Part shown: positions 22,679 through 33,364 of the stretch, in pieces
Position numbering within the stretch: position 1 is the first letter of the stretch
Layout: each line of letters starts with the position of its first letter
Assembly (NCBI GenBank): GCA_963922205.1
Contig: CAWUHX010000010.1
Coordinates: 186,001 to 250,000, forward strand
Direction of reading: 5' to 3'
From: Romanomermis culicivorax
Lineage: Eukaryota; Nematoda; Enoplea; Mermithida; Mermithidae
Length of the DNA: 64,000 nt
Program-made: the position numbers and the translations under genes
The notes under the pieces: generated by a model
What the model saw: only the letters and a program-made list of their open reading frames with translations
What the model was told of the DNA's origin: nothing
The model's database searches: none

Positions 22679-25600
22679 TCAATAGTATCCCCTCTGGCCT
22701 GGTTGGCCTCGGGTCTGACCCCCATCCTGGCCCTGATTTTGGCCTTGCTGGCTTACGCCGCATCTACCAAGCGGCTGAAAGTTCAGATTATAAAACTGCG
22801 CATCCCGGTCTTGGCCTTGGTGTTGCCAGGTTCCTCGGCCTCTGAAGGGTCGCTGAGGGCGCCCTCTGAAGCCTCCTCTGACTTGACCTCGGTCATACCC
22901 TGGTCTACCCCTGTATGGGGCTGGGTTTGAGAACATGTCTTCTCTCCCCTGCTGCTGTTGTGTTGGACCACTGCTAGTGGAGCTGCTACGTTGAGGTTTT
23001 TGAGTCTGGAAAGTTGAATTGAGAGATTTTGATGATGTTGATTTTGACCGAGAAAGCGGACTTTTATAAGAAGCGCTAGCAGCCTCACTATACAACCTCT
23101 GGCTGGTCGCAGTAGACGATTGTTGTGTCGTCGGCAGCTGTTTCTTAGCCGGAGGGAGTCTAGGCACTTTAAACTTACTTGGGCTCTTGGCAGCTGTTCG
23201 CTGATATTTATCAGCTTGCGGTCTGTCATCACCTGGTGCCTTCCTCTTGACACCCATCTGGTTTAACCTCTGCGAGCCCATAAAGATGTACTGGTTAAAG
23301 GCTGCAATGTAGACCTCGTCTACGCAGTTTCCCTGGGCCTCAACGACTAGTTGTCTGTTCGCAAACGAACACGCCTGGGCATACCACCTACCAATTGCCG
23401 TCGGCATGATCGGCGCGAAATCCAACTGTAAAAATATCATTAGGGTCACGTACCTAATGGCCGTAAAGACATCTGAAGCGTCATAGTCCTGAAGCCATCT
23501 GGGAATAAGAATTAAAATGATCCATTCCCAAATTTCCTCGGGGACGCATTCTCTGTCAAACATAAGTTCGCCCTACATTTCGAACTGTGGGCCATAATTT
23601 TCATGAATCTCGGCCATGGCATCATTGACCATTCTATAAATAATGGGCCGTTCTTGGCAGTCAAAGGCGAAATAATTGGCAACCTCTGGATTTTCGAATG
23701 AGATTGGCCCAATTAGGCACCTTTGCTCTCTCTGCCACTCCCAATAATCAATCAGAGTTTCAGCCAATTGACCAGGAGTGACAAACTGCTTTGGCTCCCT
23801 TTTGGGTTTTTTAACCACCACATTCAGTTTGACCTTCTTGATCAACTTCTCCTACGATTCAAGATCGGGCTTTACCGACATGCTTCCCACAGGTTTACTA
23901 CTTTTTGCGGTATAGCTGGTGGGAACGGACTTGGATTTACCAGATGCCGTACTAACCTCTCCACTGGTTTTCGATACCATTTGCGTCTGAGTGTACGATG
24001 CAGTGGACACTGCTGTCCTATCTGATTTTGTCTGGCCTGTGGATGTCTCCATTCGCGTTTGACTCTTGGCAGTCTCCGTCCTTGTTTGACTTTTTGTAGT
24101 CTCCATTCTCGACTTTTGACTTGTCAAATATTCCGGGGTCGTGGTTTCCTCGGCCGTGTGGTAGGCGTCGTTTTCAGAACCAGTGGCGGCCGCTCCTTGC
24201 TGCTGCTGACCTTGAGCTGCAAGTCTGTGTGCTTTGGCCTTACCTAGCCTTTTTCTACATCGGATTATCGGTCGGCTGTGGGTCTTCCATCATCAGATAC
24301 CGCAGTCCCGGTGTCAAAGTCTCGAAACCTACATAGTGAAAAGTTACGAAATAGTAAGGATTCACCTTGTAAGCTTCGTCCTTTAATAACAATTTGTCGT
24401 CGCTGATCTGCAATATTTCTTCGGCTTCTCTAAATCCTAGGGTGACGAATCCAAACCAATTTTGCCATGCGTATACCCCTTTTTTGGATGGAAAACGGGG
24501 TTCTGATGGCAGTAGCGTCGCTGCTAATTCTAAATAATAAGCCAGGCGGTTGCCTGACTTCCAGGACATGCGTTTTATCATCTCGTGGCCTTCTTTAGTA
24601 TAACTATTTAAAAAGTTATAATTTAGCAGTGCGCTAGTTTCATAGTCGCACTCCGCTCTTGAATGGAGCCATACCGAGTGATATGCCAATGGCATGAACT
24701 TACAGATGACCTCTAACTCCAGAAAGTTTCGCTCATCCAACATGCCCGAAATCTCGGCCAAATTTGGCATATAAAAATTTGTTTTATAGGCCTGTCTATG
24801 ACCTTCTATACCCACTGGGTAGTGGTTATTAGCTGAAAACACTTCCTCTGGAATTTCATCGGGCTTCCCGGCCTGTTGCCAGTATAGCTTAGCATTTTCA
24901 TACAGCGTCAAAGAAATCTTGCCATCTAAATCCCAATAGGTTCCACCTGATTTGAGATTTTCCAGGATATCCTTTGGGATATTAACCCAGTCTGGTATTT
25001 GAATGTCCTGGATTTGGTCGGGATCACTATATTCAGTATATCCATCGTCCTTCATTGGTTTACTATCTCTCGGGAGCAACGGATAAAAACTACTTGGTAA
25101 TTGAACTCCCTGAGGACGGATGGGGTTACACTCCGTAGGTGCGGTATAATAACCTGTGTTATTTCCCTGCATTTGTACTGCCCAACGGTTGTACATTTCG
25201 CACTTCATCATATGGTACACCATATTAGTCTGTACCTGATCGGTTTCTATTACTGGGGAGCCTAGATCCATTTCTCTATTTACGTTGCCCGGTATCATTA
25301 GATATTGCTGATAAAAATGCAAGGCAACATTATTGATCTGTTTGGGATCAACCTTGTCATGGTCGAAAATCTGCATTTGCATCAGCAGTTGATCGGCCAT
25401 GCCATAGCGAATCGCGGCAAACATAACCAATAACAAATAATATGCATCTAGAGCTGCGTACATAAGCTCTTCCGGCAATATTCCTCTTTAGGCAAACCGA
25501 TCATGGTTCGCCTTCAGTGAAAAATCATACTGATAGTGGCCCACATCTATTAGAAAAAATTCCGTGAACAGTCCCTTTAACCGAAAGGTTTAGGGACAAA

Positions 25601-25696
25601 TACCTGTTTGAAAACGCTTTTTCTCCAGGTTAATCTGTACCATGGTCAAGGCGAAACAGTCTAAATCAAAGTAACAACCTTTGGTCTTCCTAAGAT
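22679..25696 (-). pseudogene. C1 ORF3 fragment: end of the DEDDy exonuclease domain and C-terminal regions
   Basis: Open blocks at 25478-24255, 24127-23852, 23845-23573 and 23563-22679 are colinear with C2 ORF3. The first block begins at the Exo III helix ([15 protein letters not shown]), so the earlier Exo I and II motifs are lost with the truncation. The next ~350 residues are a mixed alpha/beta region conserved with C2 and, more weakly, with D. About 1 kb present in C2 (linker and coiled coil, roughly 34965-35975) is missing here. A linker of KSQTRMET-like repeats, a helical domain and an Arg-Gly-rich tail (RGRPGYDRGQVRGGFRGRP) follow. The RGG-type tail suggests RNA binding. Confidence 0.7.
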
Positions 25697-26463
25697 GTTC
25701 CCCATCTCACAGCGCAGCCCCTTTACATCAATAGGTTGTAAATAAGTTTTGTCCCTATTTATTCCCATCCTAAGTTTAGTTCATGACCCCTTACTTATTT
25801 TTGAGCTACTTCATGTGCTACTCCTGGTGAGTAGGATCTTGTCAGCCATGAGTCGGCCTCACCCCAAGGTCTGTAATTTGGTATCAATGGTTAACCTCCA
25901 GATAAACATCCCTTCTGAGCAGGTTTTCAATTTTCACAAGTGGTTGGACACTCCCCACTTCATTCTCGGGCAGGGAAACTGCCAATTTATCTAAAATTTA
26001 TTTATTTCAACCAAAATAGCTGGGTCCAGGACCTATTTTAAAACTTTTTGTCAGGCCCAGTCCCCCATAAATTTGGATAGGCCTATAAGGATCACAAGTG
26101 ACCAGATAAATTCCCTTCTGTGTCAATATGCTCATCTCACATGCCAGTTTTTGTGTGCTACAGCCTTGTTATTTTACTAGCCCCATTTTTGTGGTTGCTA
26201 GTCTTTGTTTCAAAGTAGGACAAGCCATTTATGGCCAAAATGCCATCACCTAAATGACAAAGGAATTCAGGCGCCCATTCACCGCCAATTCAAAAGAGTA
26301 ATACTTACTTTTTGTTTACATAATAGAGATGCCTAGACATTCCTGTCATCTAAGTACCCACTTGGTACGGACCAGTGAGACTTTCTCTATTCAGTTTGAC
26401 AGAATCGCTTCACAAGCCCCTTAATCAGTTCTAGCCACCCTACAGGAGAATGAGTTCTCAGAA
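25697..26463 (+). other. B leader, downstream part
   Basis: From about 25741 the sequence is colinear with the A leader from about 7131 to the gag start, including the CTACTCCTGGTGAGTAGG word. It is noncoding. The first 45 bp belong to neither element as far as I can see. Confidence 0.6.
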
Positions 26464-28858
26464 ATGAAGTCGGAAGTTGACCTCCCATCACAGATTGAGA
26501 ACACGGTCCAAACTGCATTTGAGAATGCCCTTGGATCATTAAACCAAAAGTTGGAGGCTATGAATAGTTGGAGGCACCCTCCCATGTCCAGTTTCCTGAC
26601 TCCCCTCACCTTTTCGAGTGCTTTTGGTGAATCAATTGCTGATTTTATATCTCACTTGACCCATTTTTTCACACTGCAGAGTGTGAACGAAACTGATCAT
26701 GCATATAAAATCACATTTTTGGAGTCTTGCCTCACAGGAGCTGCGCTTGTCTCCTATTTGGACTTTAGCAGTGGATCTCCTCAACCTACCCCCTATGAAG
26801 AGTTCATGACTTTTCTCAGGAATGAATTCTCAGTAGTGGGTGATTCAGATTTGCATCAGCAGCTGATCCAAGATCCCCTGCAGAAGCCAACTGAATCAGC
26901 GATAGTCTATCTTGAGCACCTCAAAAGATTATCCAGTATAGCATATCTAGAACTCGGGACTGATGTCAGAGATTCTATTATTAGACCTGTCTTTCTAGGA
27001 GCGTTGAAGCTTATCCTCCAGAATAGTATTAAGTTCAGGGAGTTTACGACTCCTGAAGAAACTTTAACAGCAGCCTGCTACACAGAATTCCAGATTTTTT
27101 AGGATGAGATTTGGTTCACTTCACCATCTAATGCTGTCTTCTCTTTAGAATAAAAATCGGCCTGATATAATCCCATGATGTCACATCAAGAAAATCATGG
27201 TCACCTGGCTAATGCCCCACCATCATCATCATCCTTGTCTGCTGAGATTCAAAAATTGCAATGGGAAGTGGCCAGGCTTACGGCCAATGTTGCCCAGCTC
27301 ACGGTGAAGGAACATCATATCCCTTTGCTGATTATGCTGCTGCTGACTCAGCCCTTGCTAAGAGCACTCAATGCCAGCAACTGCCTGTTGGGTGCCCATT
27401 TGCTGATGTGTTTGTTTCAGGGCCCATGTATGCACAGCGATGCTGATTGCCAGGCTCAATGTCCCAACAGCGCCACCCCAGTTAACAATGCCAGCCATTG
27501 TTATTTTTATTGAACTGGCGCACATCGGACCGACCAATGTGACCTGCCCTGCCCACATTGCCATCAAGTTCGACTGCACTAGGTGAACACCTGCCTACAG
27601 CACATTCCGACAAATTCCGGTGAGAATAATTTTGGTAATTCAGGTTACTTCCCCAGAGGGCAAATGTGTTGAATGAGGGAGATGCTTACCCGCCCCCTGA
27701 TCAGATGGGACCTCAGAATCGGCAGCCCTGTCACTGTAATAATGATGTTGGGGCTACCAATTGCCTTCCTCATTCAAATCCTCTTGACCTGGATGATGAA
27801 ACACTTGCTAGACACCTGGCTGATTCTTCACAACAGTGTTATCCTGTCTGTGTAATCAGCAACTATTTTTAAGCATTATCAGCAGTCTCAGCACCAGTAC
27901 CGACCGTTTCTTGCGCCATGCCACCCCTGCTGCAAGTATGCCATGCTGGTCACTACTGATCCATCGACCATGAGGTGTGTTGGTTCCCCCAACATGTTGG
28001 TGTTGTATCACATTCTGATGATGATGGTAACTGTGGGGTAACCTCCAGCTGCCATGGCGGTGCTACTAGTGCCTCTGGCCCATTTTGCCACCCATGGACC
28101 ACCACCCGGCATTCCCATGGACTCAGCCATGGAAGTGATCGACCAATTAGAGTTGGTGAATCTGTTAGGTATACTACCTAGTTTTTTGAAAGTTCCAACT
28201 TTTGAGGTTCGAAATCTGTGTCAGTCTACAACTCTAATGATTTCTCATTTACAGATTCGTCATCGCCCATCACCAATACAATGCAAAAGACTTGGTCAGT
28301 CAATCTGTCCAAGAAGTACCCCTACCTGCCATCAGTGCTGATCAATGAGCCATCTGATGTGGAAGCACTTAGGGCTGCCAACATCCAGCTATCAGCAGGT
28401 GGTGTTGCAACTTCTTGGCCCCCAAGTCGCCCGCCAGATGGGCCCTTGAATTTATCATCAATGGCACTATCCACGCAATGCCCCTTGATACTGTTCTATT
28501 GGCTGGCGAACCGTCATCACCAGCTGTTGATGCGGTCTGATGGGCGGTCAACTGGGCTGGTCATATAACCCAGCCTGCCACTATTGTTTTGCCACCAGCG
28601 ACCACTAGGACTGCTGTCCAAATGCTGCTGGCGCCTGCCCAGCATTTGTCTCCAGTTACCCCAATTACATCACTAGCCGTTGAGGCCACTGGAATTGTCA
28701 AAATGCTGCGTCACGTCAATGATGATGTCAGCATCATCAATGAGTTGCCAGCCACCTTGGGCATTATCCAATGGCCACCAAAGGTCAGCATTCTCAGGGA
28801 AGTCAACCTCGCTTCAAGCAGTCTTGTCATCAACTTCCAAGATGACGAACCCCATTGA
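26464..28858 (+). pseudogene. gag: Element B gag with capsid region
   Basis: A 212-codon open block starts at 26464 and includes the capsid-like core that A lacks (a retrotransposon-gag pattern with FLRNEFSVVGDSD, then LQQ-rich helices and PVFLGALKL). After the stop at 27100-27102 the same frame continues with several more stops through a degenerate zinc-knuckle region (CYFY for the A CYFC) to an 86-nt intron at 28169-28254 and a terminal exon ending in a short acidic end (QDDEPH) with a stop at 28856-28858. This copy shows what the ancestral gag of the family looked like. Confidence 0.75.
28169..28254 (+). other. Intron in element B gag
   Basis: Donor TTAG|GTATAC and acceptor TCATTTACAG enclose 86 nt, the same length and position as in A. 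The following exon begins ATTCGTCATC, as in A ATTCCTCATC. Confidence 0.65.
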
Positions 28859-30010
28859 CAGATGATGAAGGGGACTGAAGCATTCCGACAGGCCAAAACT
28901 GTACATTTTGGTGTATATTTGCAAATTAAATTTAAAAAGATTTTACATTTAATAAAATACCCCTTTGTGACATCACTGTTCTTAGGCATGAGTGACCTGG
29001 GGAAACTCCTGTGCATTCTGACTGTGTGTTGAGCTACGCTCTACCACAGTCTGAACAGATTAAAGTCTTCTCCTAGGCATCCATAGGAGTTATAATTTGA
29101 CCTAAAATATGTTTGAGTTGACAAAGGACTTAGGTCCCAATCCTGTCAATGCCAAACTCAACTATCTGGCGCAGCAGATCAAAAAATGGAAATTAGCAAT
29201 TTTCAATTCATGTCGCCTGAGCTTTGCTCTCATGCTCAATGCTACCTTGATCTGACCTGGCAGTTGCTTTATCTTGACCCTACCTTGGGTGCCCAGGCAT
29301 TCCTTGCGAGGAATGACCTGATGGCAGAATTCCCAGGCAATGCACTGACCATATGGCCATGCCAAAAGGTCAATGCTACCTACGTCTACCATTCACACCG
29401 AGTGGGAAACATCTGCTACCAGTTCTTACCTGTGCAGGTTGGTGGTACCATTTATTTTGCCACCCCCAGTGGCCCAGATCTCATCAAAACTAGCCCAATT
29501 GTGCCCTGTGACCACCACTTTACAGGGATTTTCTGAAATGGCTCAGGCTTGTTTACTGAGTCTGGCTTGGTCCATATGAGCCAGGTTCCACTGGAACTCT
29601 TCTGGAAGTGGTGCCTTAAGGTCACTCACTTTGATGCTCCTGCGCTCTTCCATGACCAGTTGATGATGACCCCTTGAAATTTCCCTATCTTTAAACAATA
29701 TGTTTACAAGACTGAGAAAATTGAAGCAGTCTTAAACAGGCTGGTTAACTTTACCACTGGTCTGTCCCTGCAACCAGATGCTATCTATCAAGCTTTTGCA
29801 GGGGTACAAACTGAAATCAAGGCCTCTATGGAAGGTGTCGGTTTGGCAGCAAATCATGTGATTACTGGTCAACAACACAACCTCGCTCAGGGCTTACATG
29901 CTTCCCTGAATGGACTGGTTCAGTTGATCTTTAACACCCTGGTTACCCTTGCAGTCCTGGCTGGTATAGGATAACTAGCCTATCTTTGTATCTCTTATTA
30001 TCTCAGCTAC
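28859..30010 (+). pseudogene. env: Element B env-like region, decayed
   Basis: Blocks at 28900-29000 (signal region) and 29130-29985 align with the A glycoprotein, including the WPCQKVNATYVYHS segment and the region before the transmembrane span. Frames are broken by several stops, and part of the N-terminal ectodomain present in A is missing. It is a dead copy, useful for confirming that env between gag and protease is ancestral. Confidence 0.7.
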
Positions 30011-30109
30011 TGCCTACAGAGCAGACAGATTTGGTTTGCGAGCTGTTTCTCCCCATTTGCGCATTTCTGCACAGCCCAACAGTGGGTTGGCTTTCACTAT
30101 GTGCAAATC

Positions 30110-30564
30110 TACATGCCAACTCAGTAGATCAAATCACCCCATGTTTTGTTGTACTCTTGAATGCCAAGGAAACTCCTGCTTTCCTTGACACTGATTGTCC
30201 ATGCACTCTCATTTGCCAACGACTTCCTAAGGCCTTGGTTAAGGAGAGCCCATGGGCAGCTATGGCTTTTCAGAAGCATCATGATACAAACCTATTGGTG
30301 AGAATCAATGGTAAAGCTATTCATACCCTTCTTGCTGGAGAGTATGAGATCATGTTGCCTTCGGACAGACAGCCAAACACACTGATCAATGTACATCTCT
30401 GTGTGTGCACAACAACCTCTCCCTTCTGGGCACCAGTTGATTTAATCTTTGGTCAGAATTTCCTTGAGCAGTTCAACACCGTCATACTTGATTATCAACG
30501 TAGAGTATGTCTGTTCAAGGGGGTAGAACTGCTCCTTCTCCTGACTACATCAGAGATTGACTAG
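30110..30564 (+). pseudogene. pol: Element B first protease domain
   Basis: An open block covers the first retropepsin-like domain with FLDTD in place of the A FLDTG and FGQNFLEQF in place of LGLDFLEQF, so both signature elements are degraded. It ends at the TAG at 30562-30564. Confidence 0.7.
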
Positions 30565-31045
30565 ATCGACCCATGGTGGGAGAACACACGTTCACTATCA
30601 AGGACCTCCCATAAGCCCGTGTGGCAATCAAGGTCAAGGGTTTCTTCCATCTCAAGGCAACCCTCACATGCGTCCTCAGTTGCTTGATCATGAGGCCAAC
30701 CAGAGGTTACCTGACTTCTTCCCGGCATGCATGCCATCTATCACTGAACACGCAGGAGTCAGGTTGCCCTCAGCCTCCACCTGGGAATTCACTAGTTACA
30801 CTGGAAAAAGGCTGCTTTTATGATGAAAGTGACTCCGATTCTCTGGCATTACCCCTGATTACAGTGCCACCATTGTCAGACACAGAGATTGAGTCACTGG
30901 GGACCAGGCAAAGCCCAATAAACTTCTCTGACCATGTTCTCATAATCCAGGATGACCCAACCCTACAAGGTCCTCCATACACATCCATTAGTTATGCTCT
31001 TGTAGGCCCACTCCGTCGCACAGGGTTGCTGATTCCACAGTGATC
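30565..31045 (+). pseudogene. pol: Element B linker region and 3' truncation point
   Basis: This stretch aligns with the Ser-Arg-rich linker of A (for example ENTRSLSR and PPSPRSSTWEF-like remnants), up to the GLLRRTG-equivalent (GPLRRTGLLIPQ). Homology stops at about 31040, before the second protease. Confidence 0.65.
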
Positions 31046-31706
31046 TTGTCTGATAGCCAAAAAGCCAAAAAAAGCCAAAAAACAGCGACCAGTACTGACT
31101 TTCATAGCTTTCAACTGGGTGAAGCTTTTCTAATGCAGTTTCCTGCCCTCAATAGATAAAACATCTGGCATAAAAACTGCAAAGTTTCAACCATATTGCT
31201 TGAATATTGACTGAAACCACAAGGCAGCCGTTTTGGTGCATCCTACTATACGTATCACCAATAATTTTAATCCTTTTTTCCAATTTCATAACAAAAGCTA
31301 TTGATTTTGGCGAAATTTTGCGTATATTGAAAGAAGAAGTTGATGACTTTAAATTACATATAACTTACAAATCTGGGTGATTTTTAATCTATTTTTCACA
31401 AAAAGACAACTTTTACTTTGAATGCACAACATTTACTTTTTGAAAAATGACCACTTTTACTAAACCTCTGTTTGTACAGTAACCATAAATGTTAGGAGCA
31501 TAAAATTTGACCCTGTTACTTAAGACAAACGTGGCATTCTAATGCATTAATTCCCACTTGAAAAAGCTTTGTCCATTCCAAAGTTATGGAGGTCAGCACC
31601 GTTCGCCTTTTTGCCTCTTTTTTGGCTTACCCTGTATAATGTCAGGCACCGAAATGGCTGGCATCAAATTGGGGAAGTGTCCCCAGCTGAGTAATGTAAT
31701 ACTAAT
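31046..31706. other. Spacer with weak inverted repeats
   Basis: A GCCAAAAA-rich end at about 31052-31085 is loosely inverted relative to 31608-31638 (ending TTTTTTGGCTTACCCTGTA), enclosing about 590 bp of AT-rich noncoding DNA. This may be a small terminal-inverted-repeat transposon whose insertion or loss truncated B. No ORF or transposase is present. Confidence 0.35.
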
Positions 31707-32004
31707 TTATTAGAAAATGCCCGGATGGGGCAGAAAAAAAGAGAATATACTTGCTTTGATAGTTGCCATGCTAGAAAAAAAAGTGGACTAGACTTTTAAG
31801 AACTTGGGTCAAAGTTGGAAAAAATTCACTTTCTTCATATTGGATTTTCATTCTGTCTCAAAAAATTTTTCTATGTCTCTGAAGAAGTATATTCTGCAGC
31901 ATCATGCATTTTGTCCTTCCCCTGGCATTAACTACAACAAAATTTTTCTATATGAAAATTATATGCACATGATTTCAAATGTAAAGAAATGGTAAACCAA
32001 TGGC
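31707..32004 (+). repeat. Element M left terminal inverted repeat, outer part
   Basis: It pairs in inverted orientation with the outer part of 61322-61652 and continues after the C2 insertion at 60762-60798. Confidence 0.75.
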
Positions 32005-32624
32005 TGTTGTGCAGGTCTTTTCTTAGAGAGGTTAAGAAAAGATAGAAGCTTCAGGTCTGAACTGACCTGTTAGAACTACTCCCTTGGCTAGACCTTGGTG
32101 ATAGTGCAACAGTCCATTATCCCCGACCTACAACAACAAAGATTACTTTAAACTTAAATGCGGGGCCTCACCAGAGAGCTCGGCAGTCTCCTAGATGAGA
32201 CAAGGAATCCCCTCAGGGATAAACTTACTGGGATGAAACCCCAAGTGGGTTTTCCAATGCTTGCGGACTGCAAGCTGGGGCCTGGGCCTTTAGCCCTCCA
32301 CCTTTGTCGATCGATAAGATCTAAATAACACACAAATATATTTAGCAATATATCCGCCGAAATAATAAAAGAATGTGGACTGAACGCAGTGGTTATTATG
32401 TAAATACAAAACAAAACAGCTGGAAATAGTTTCCTGGACGCCAGCTATATTTTCAAGAATATTATAAAAAAATCGTAATAAAGTGAAAGAATGATTTCAC
32501 TATATCTTTTCAGTCTTTCTTTGGCACTCCACCTCTATGCAAATGTCTGCGCTGCTGGTAGTCCAATTTTCGGATTTGCATGGCGATTACCGAATGCGAT
32601 TTGCCATCAAATGGGTGCCCAACA
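32005..32624 (-). repeat. C2 3' LTR
   Basis: 620 bp, matching 60144-60761 and 21264-21884. In element orientation it starts TGTTGGGCACCC and ends GCACAACA. Confidence 0.9.
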
Positions 32625-33000
32625 TCCCTGATGCGTCGAAACCGACCTACAAGAGGTAGAAAAAAGAACTTTGGCCCGGTTGCCCGGCATTAAAAGAATT
32701 AACCAAAAAAATATCTACTAATCTATCTGACTCCCATTTCCACAGTCTGTCTCACTCGGACTCCCTTTTTCACAGTCTGTCCCGGTCCGACTCCTGTGAT
32801 GGTCGTTGGACACAACAAATACCAAGAACTTCGCCCCAATGGCTGGCAAGTGACGCCCATTTTGACCTCCTCTTTTGATGGATGACCTCCTGCCCTAAGG
32901 AGTATGATGATGACGTTGGCGCTGAATTGGGTCGATTTCAGGTTTGGTTGCTTGGTCTGCATGTTGTGGCAAGCCATTGGCCATCAGTCTAATCACATGC

Positions 33001-33364
33001 AAATCTTTTCCCACGTCTCTATTTTTTCTAAATTAAATCAAAATACGAGATTATATTATAGGATACAACAAAGATGACACGGGAATGTACGAGTATCACA
33101 AAATTTAAAATGCACTAAAAATTGAGCAAATTTGTGGCCAAAATTTTGAAAAATATTTTTTGTAATTAGGTTTTGCATTGGTTTGTCAAAAGAAAATTTT
33201 TGTTGGCCAGCAGCACCAAAATTTAAATAATATTTTTGGATTTTGTAATTGTTTGATTTTTTTGTATTTTTGTAATTTTATTAGTATTTTTGGGTTTTGT
33301 ATTTTATGAAATTAGTAAAAAGATATTTGCGAAAAGATAAATTTTGGGTCAAAAATGTGTGTGG
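33001..33364 (-). other. C2 3' untranslated region
   Basis: AT-rich sequence aligned with the corresponding part of C1 (22262-22620). No ORF or clear signal is seen. Confidence 0.55.

Larger units (their letters stand above)
21264..25696 (-). mobile_element. Element C1: 5'-truncated copy of the exonuclease-ORF retrotransposon
   Basis: Read on the minus strand, C1 holds the last part of ORF3, a 3' untranslated region and the 3' LTR (21264-21884). It has no gag, pol or 5' LTR. The homology to C2 ends at about 25696, after which 45 bp of unassigned sequence leads back into the B leader at about 25741. C1 is inserted in the B leader and the insertion is associated with loss of B sequence, so it is either a truncated integration or the remains of a larger one. 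Confidence 0.8.
18396..31045 (+). mobile_element. Element B: decayed relative of A, interrupted and 3'-truncated
   Basis: It has a 5' LTR, the same primer-binding site, leader array, gag, env-like region and first protease as A in the same order on the plus strand, so the gag-env-pro order is a property of the family and not of one copy. All reading frames carry several stops. The leader is interrupted by C1 (21264-25696) with loss of about 0.7 kb of the A-equivalent leader. Homology to A stops at about 31040, inside the linker before the second protease, so RT, integrase and the 3' LTR are missing. Confidence 0.85.
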
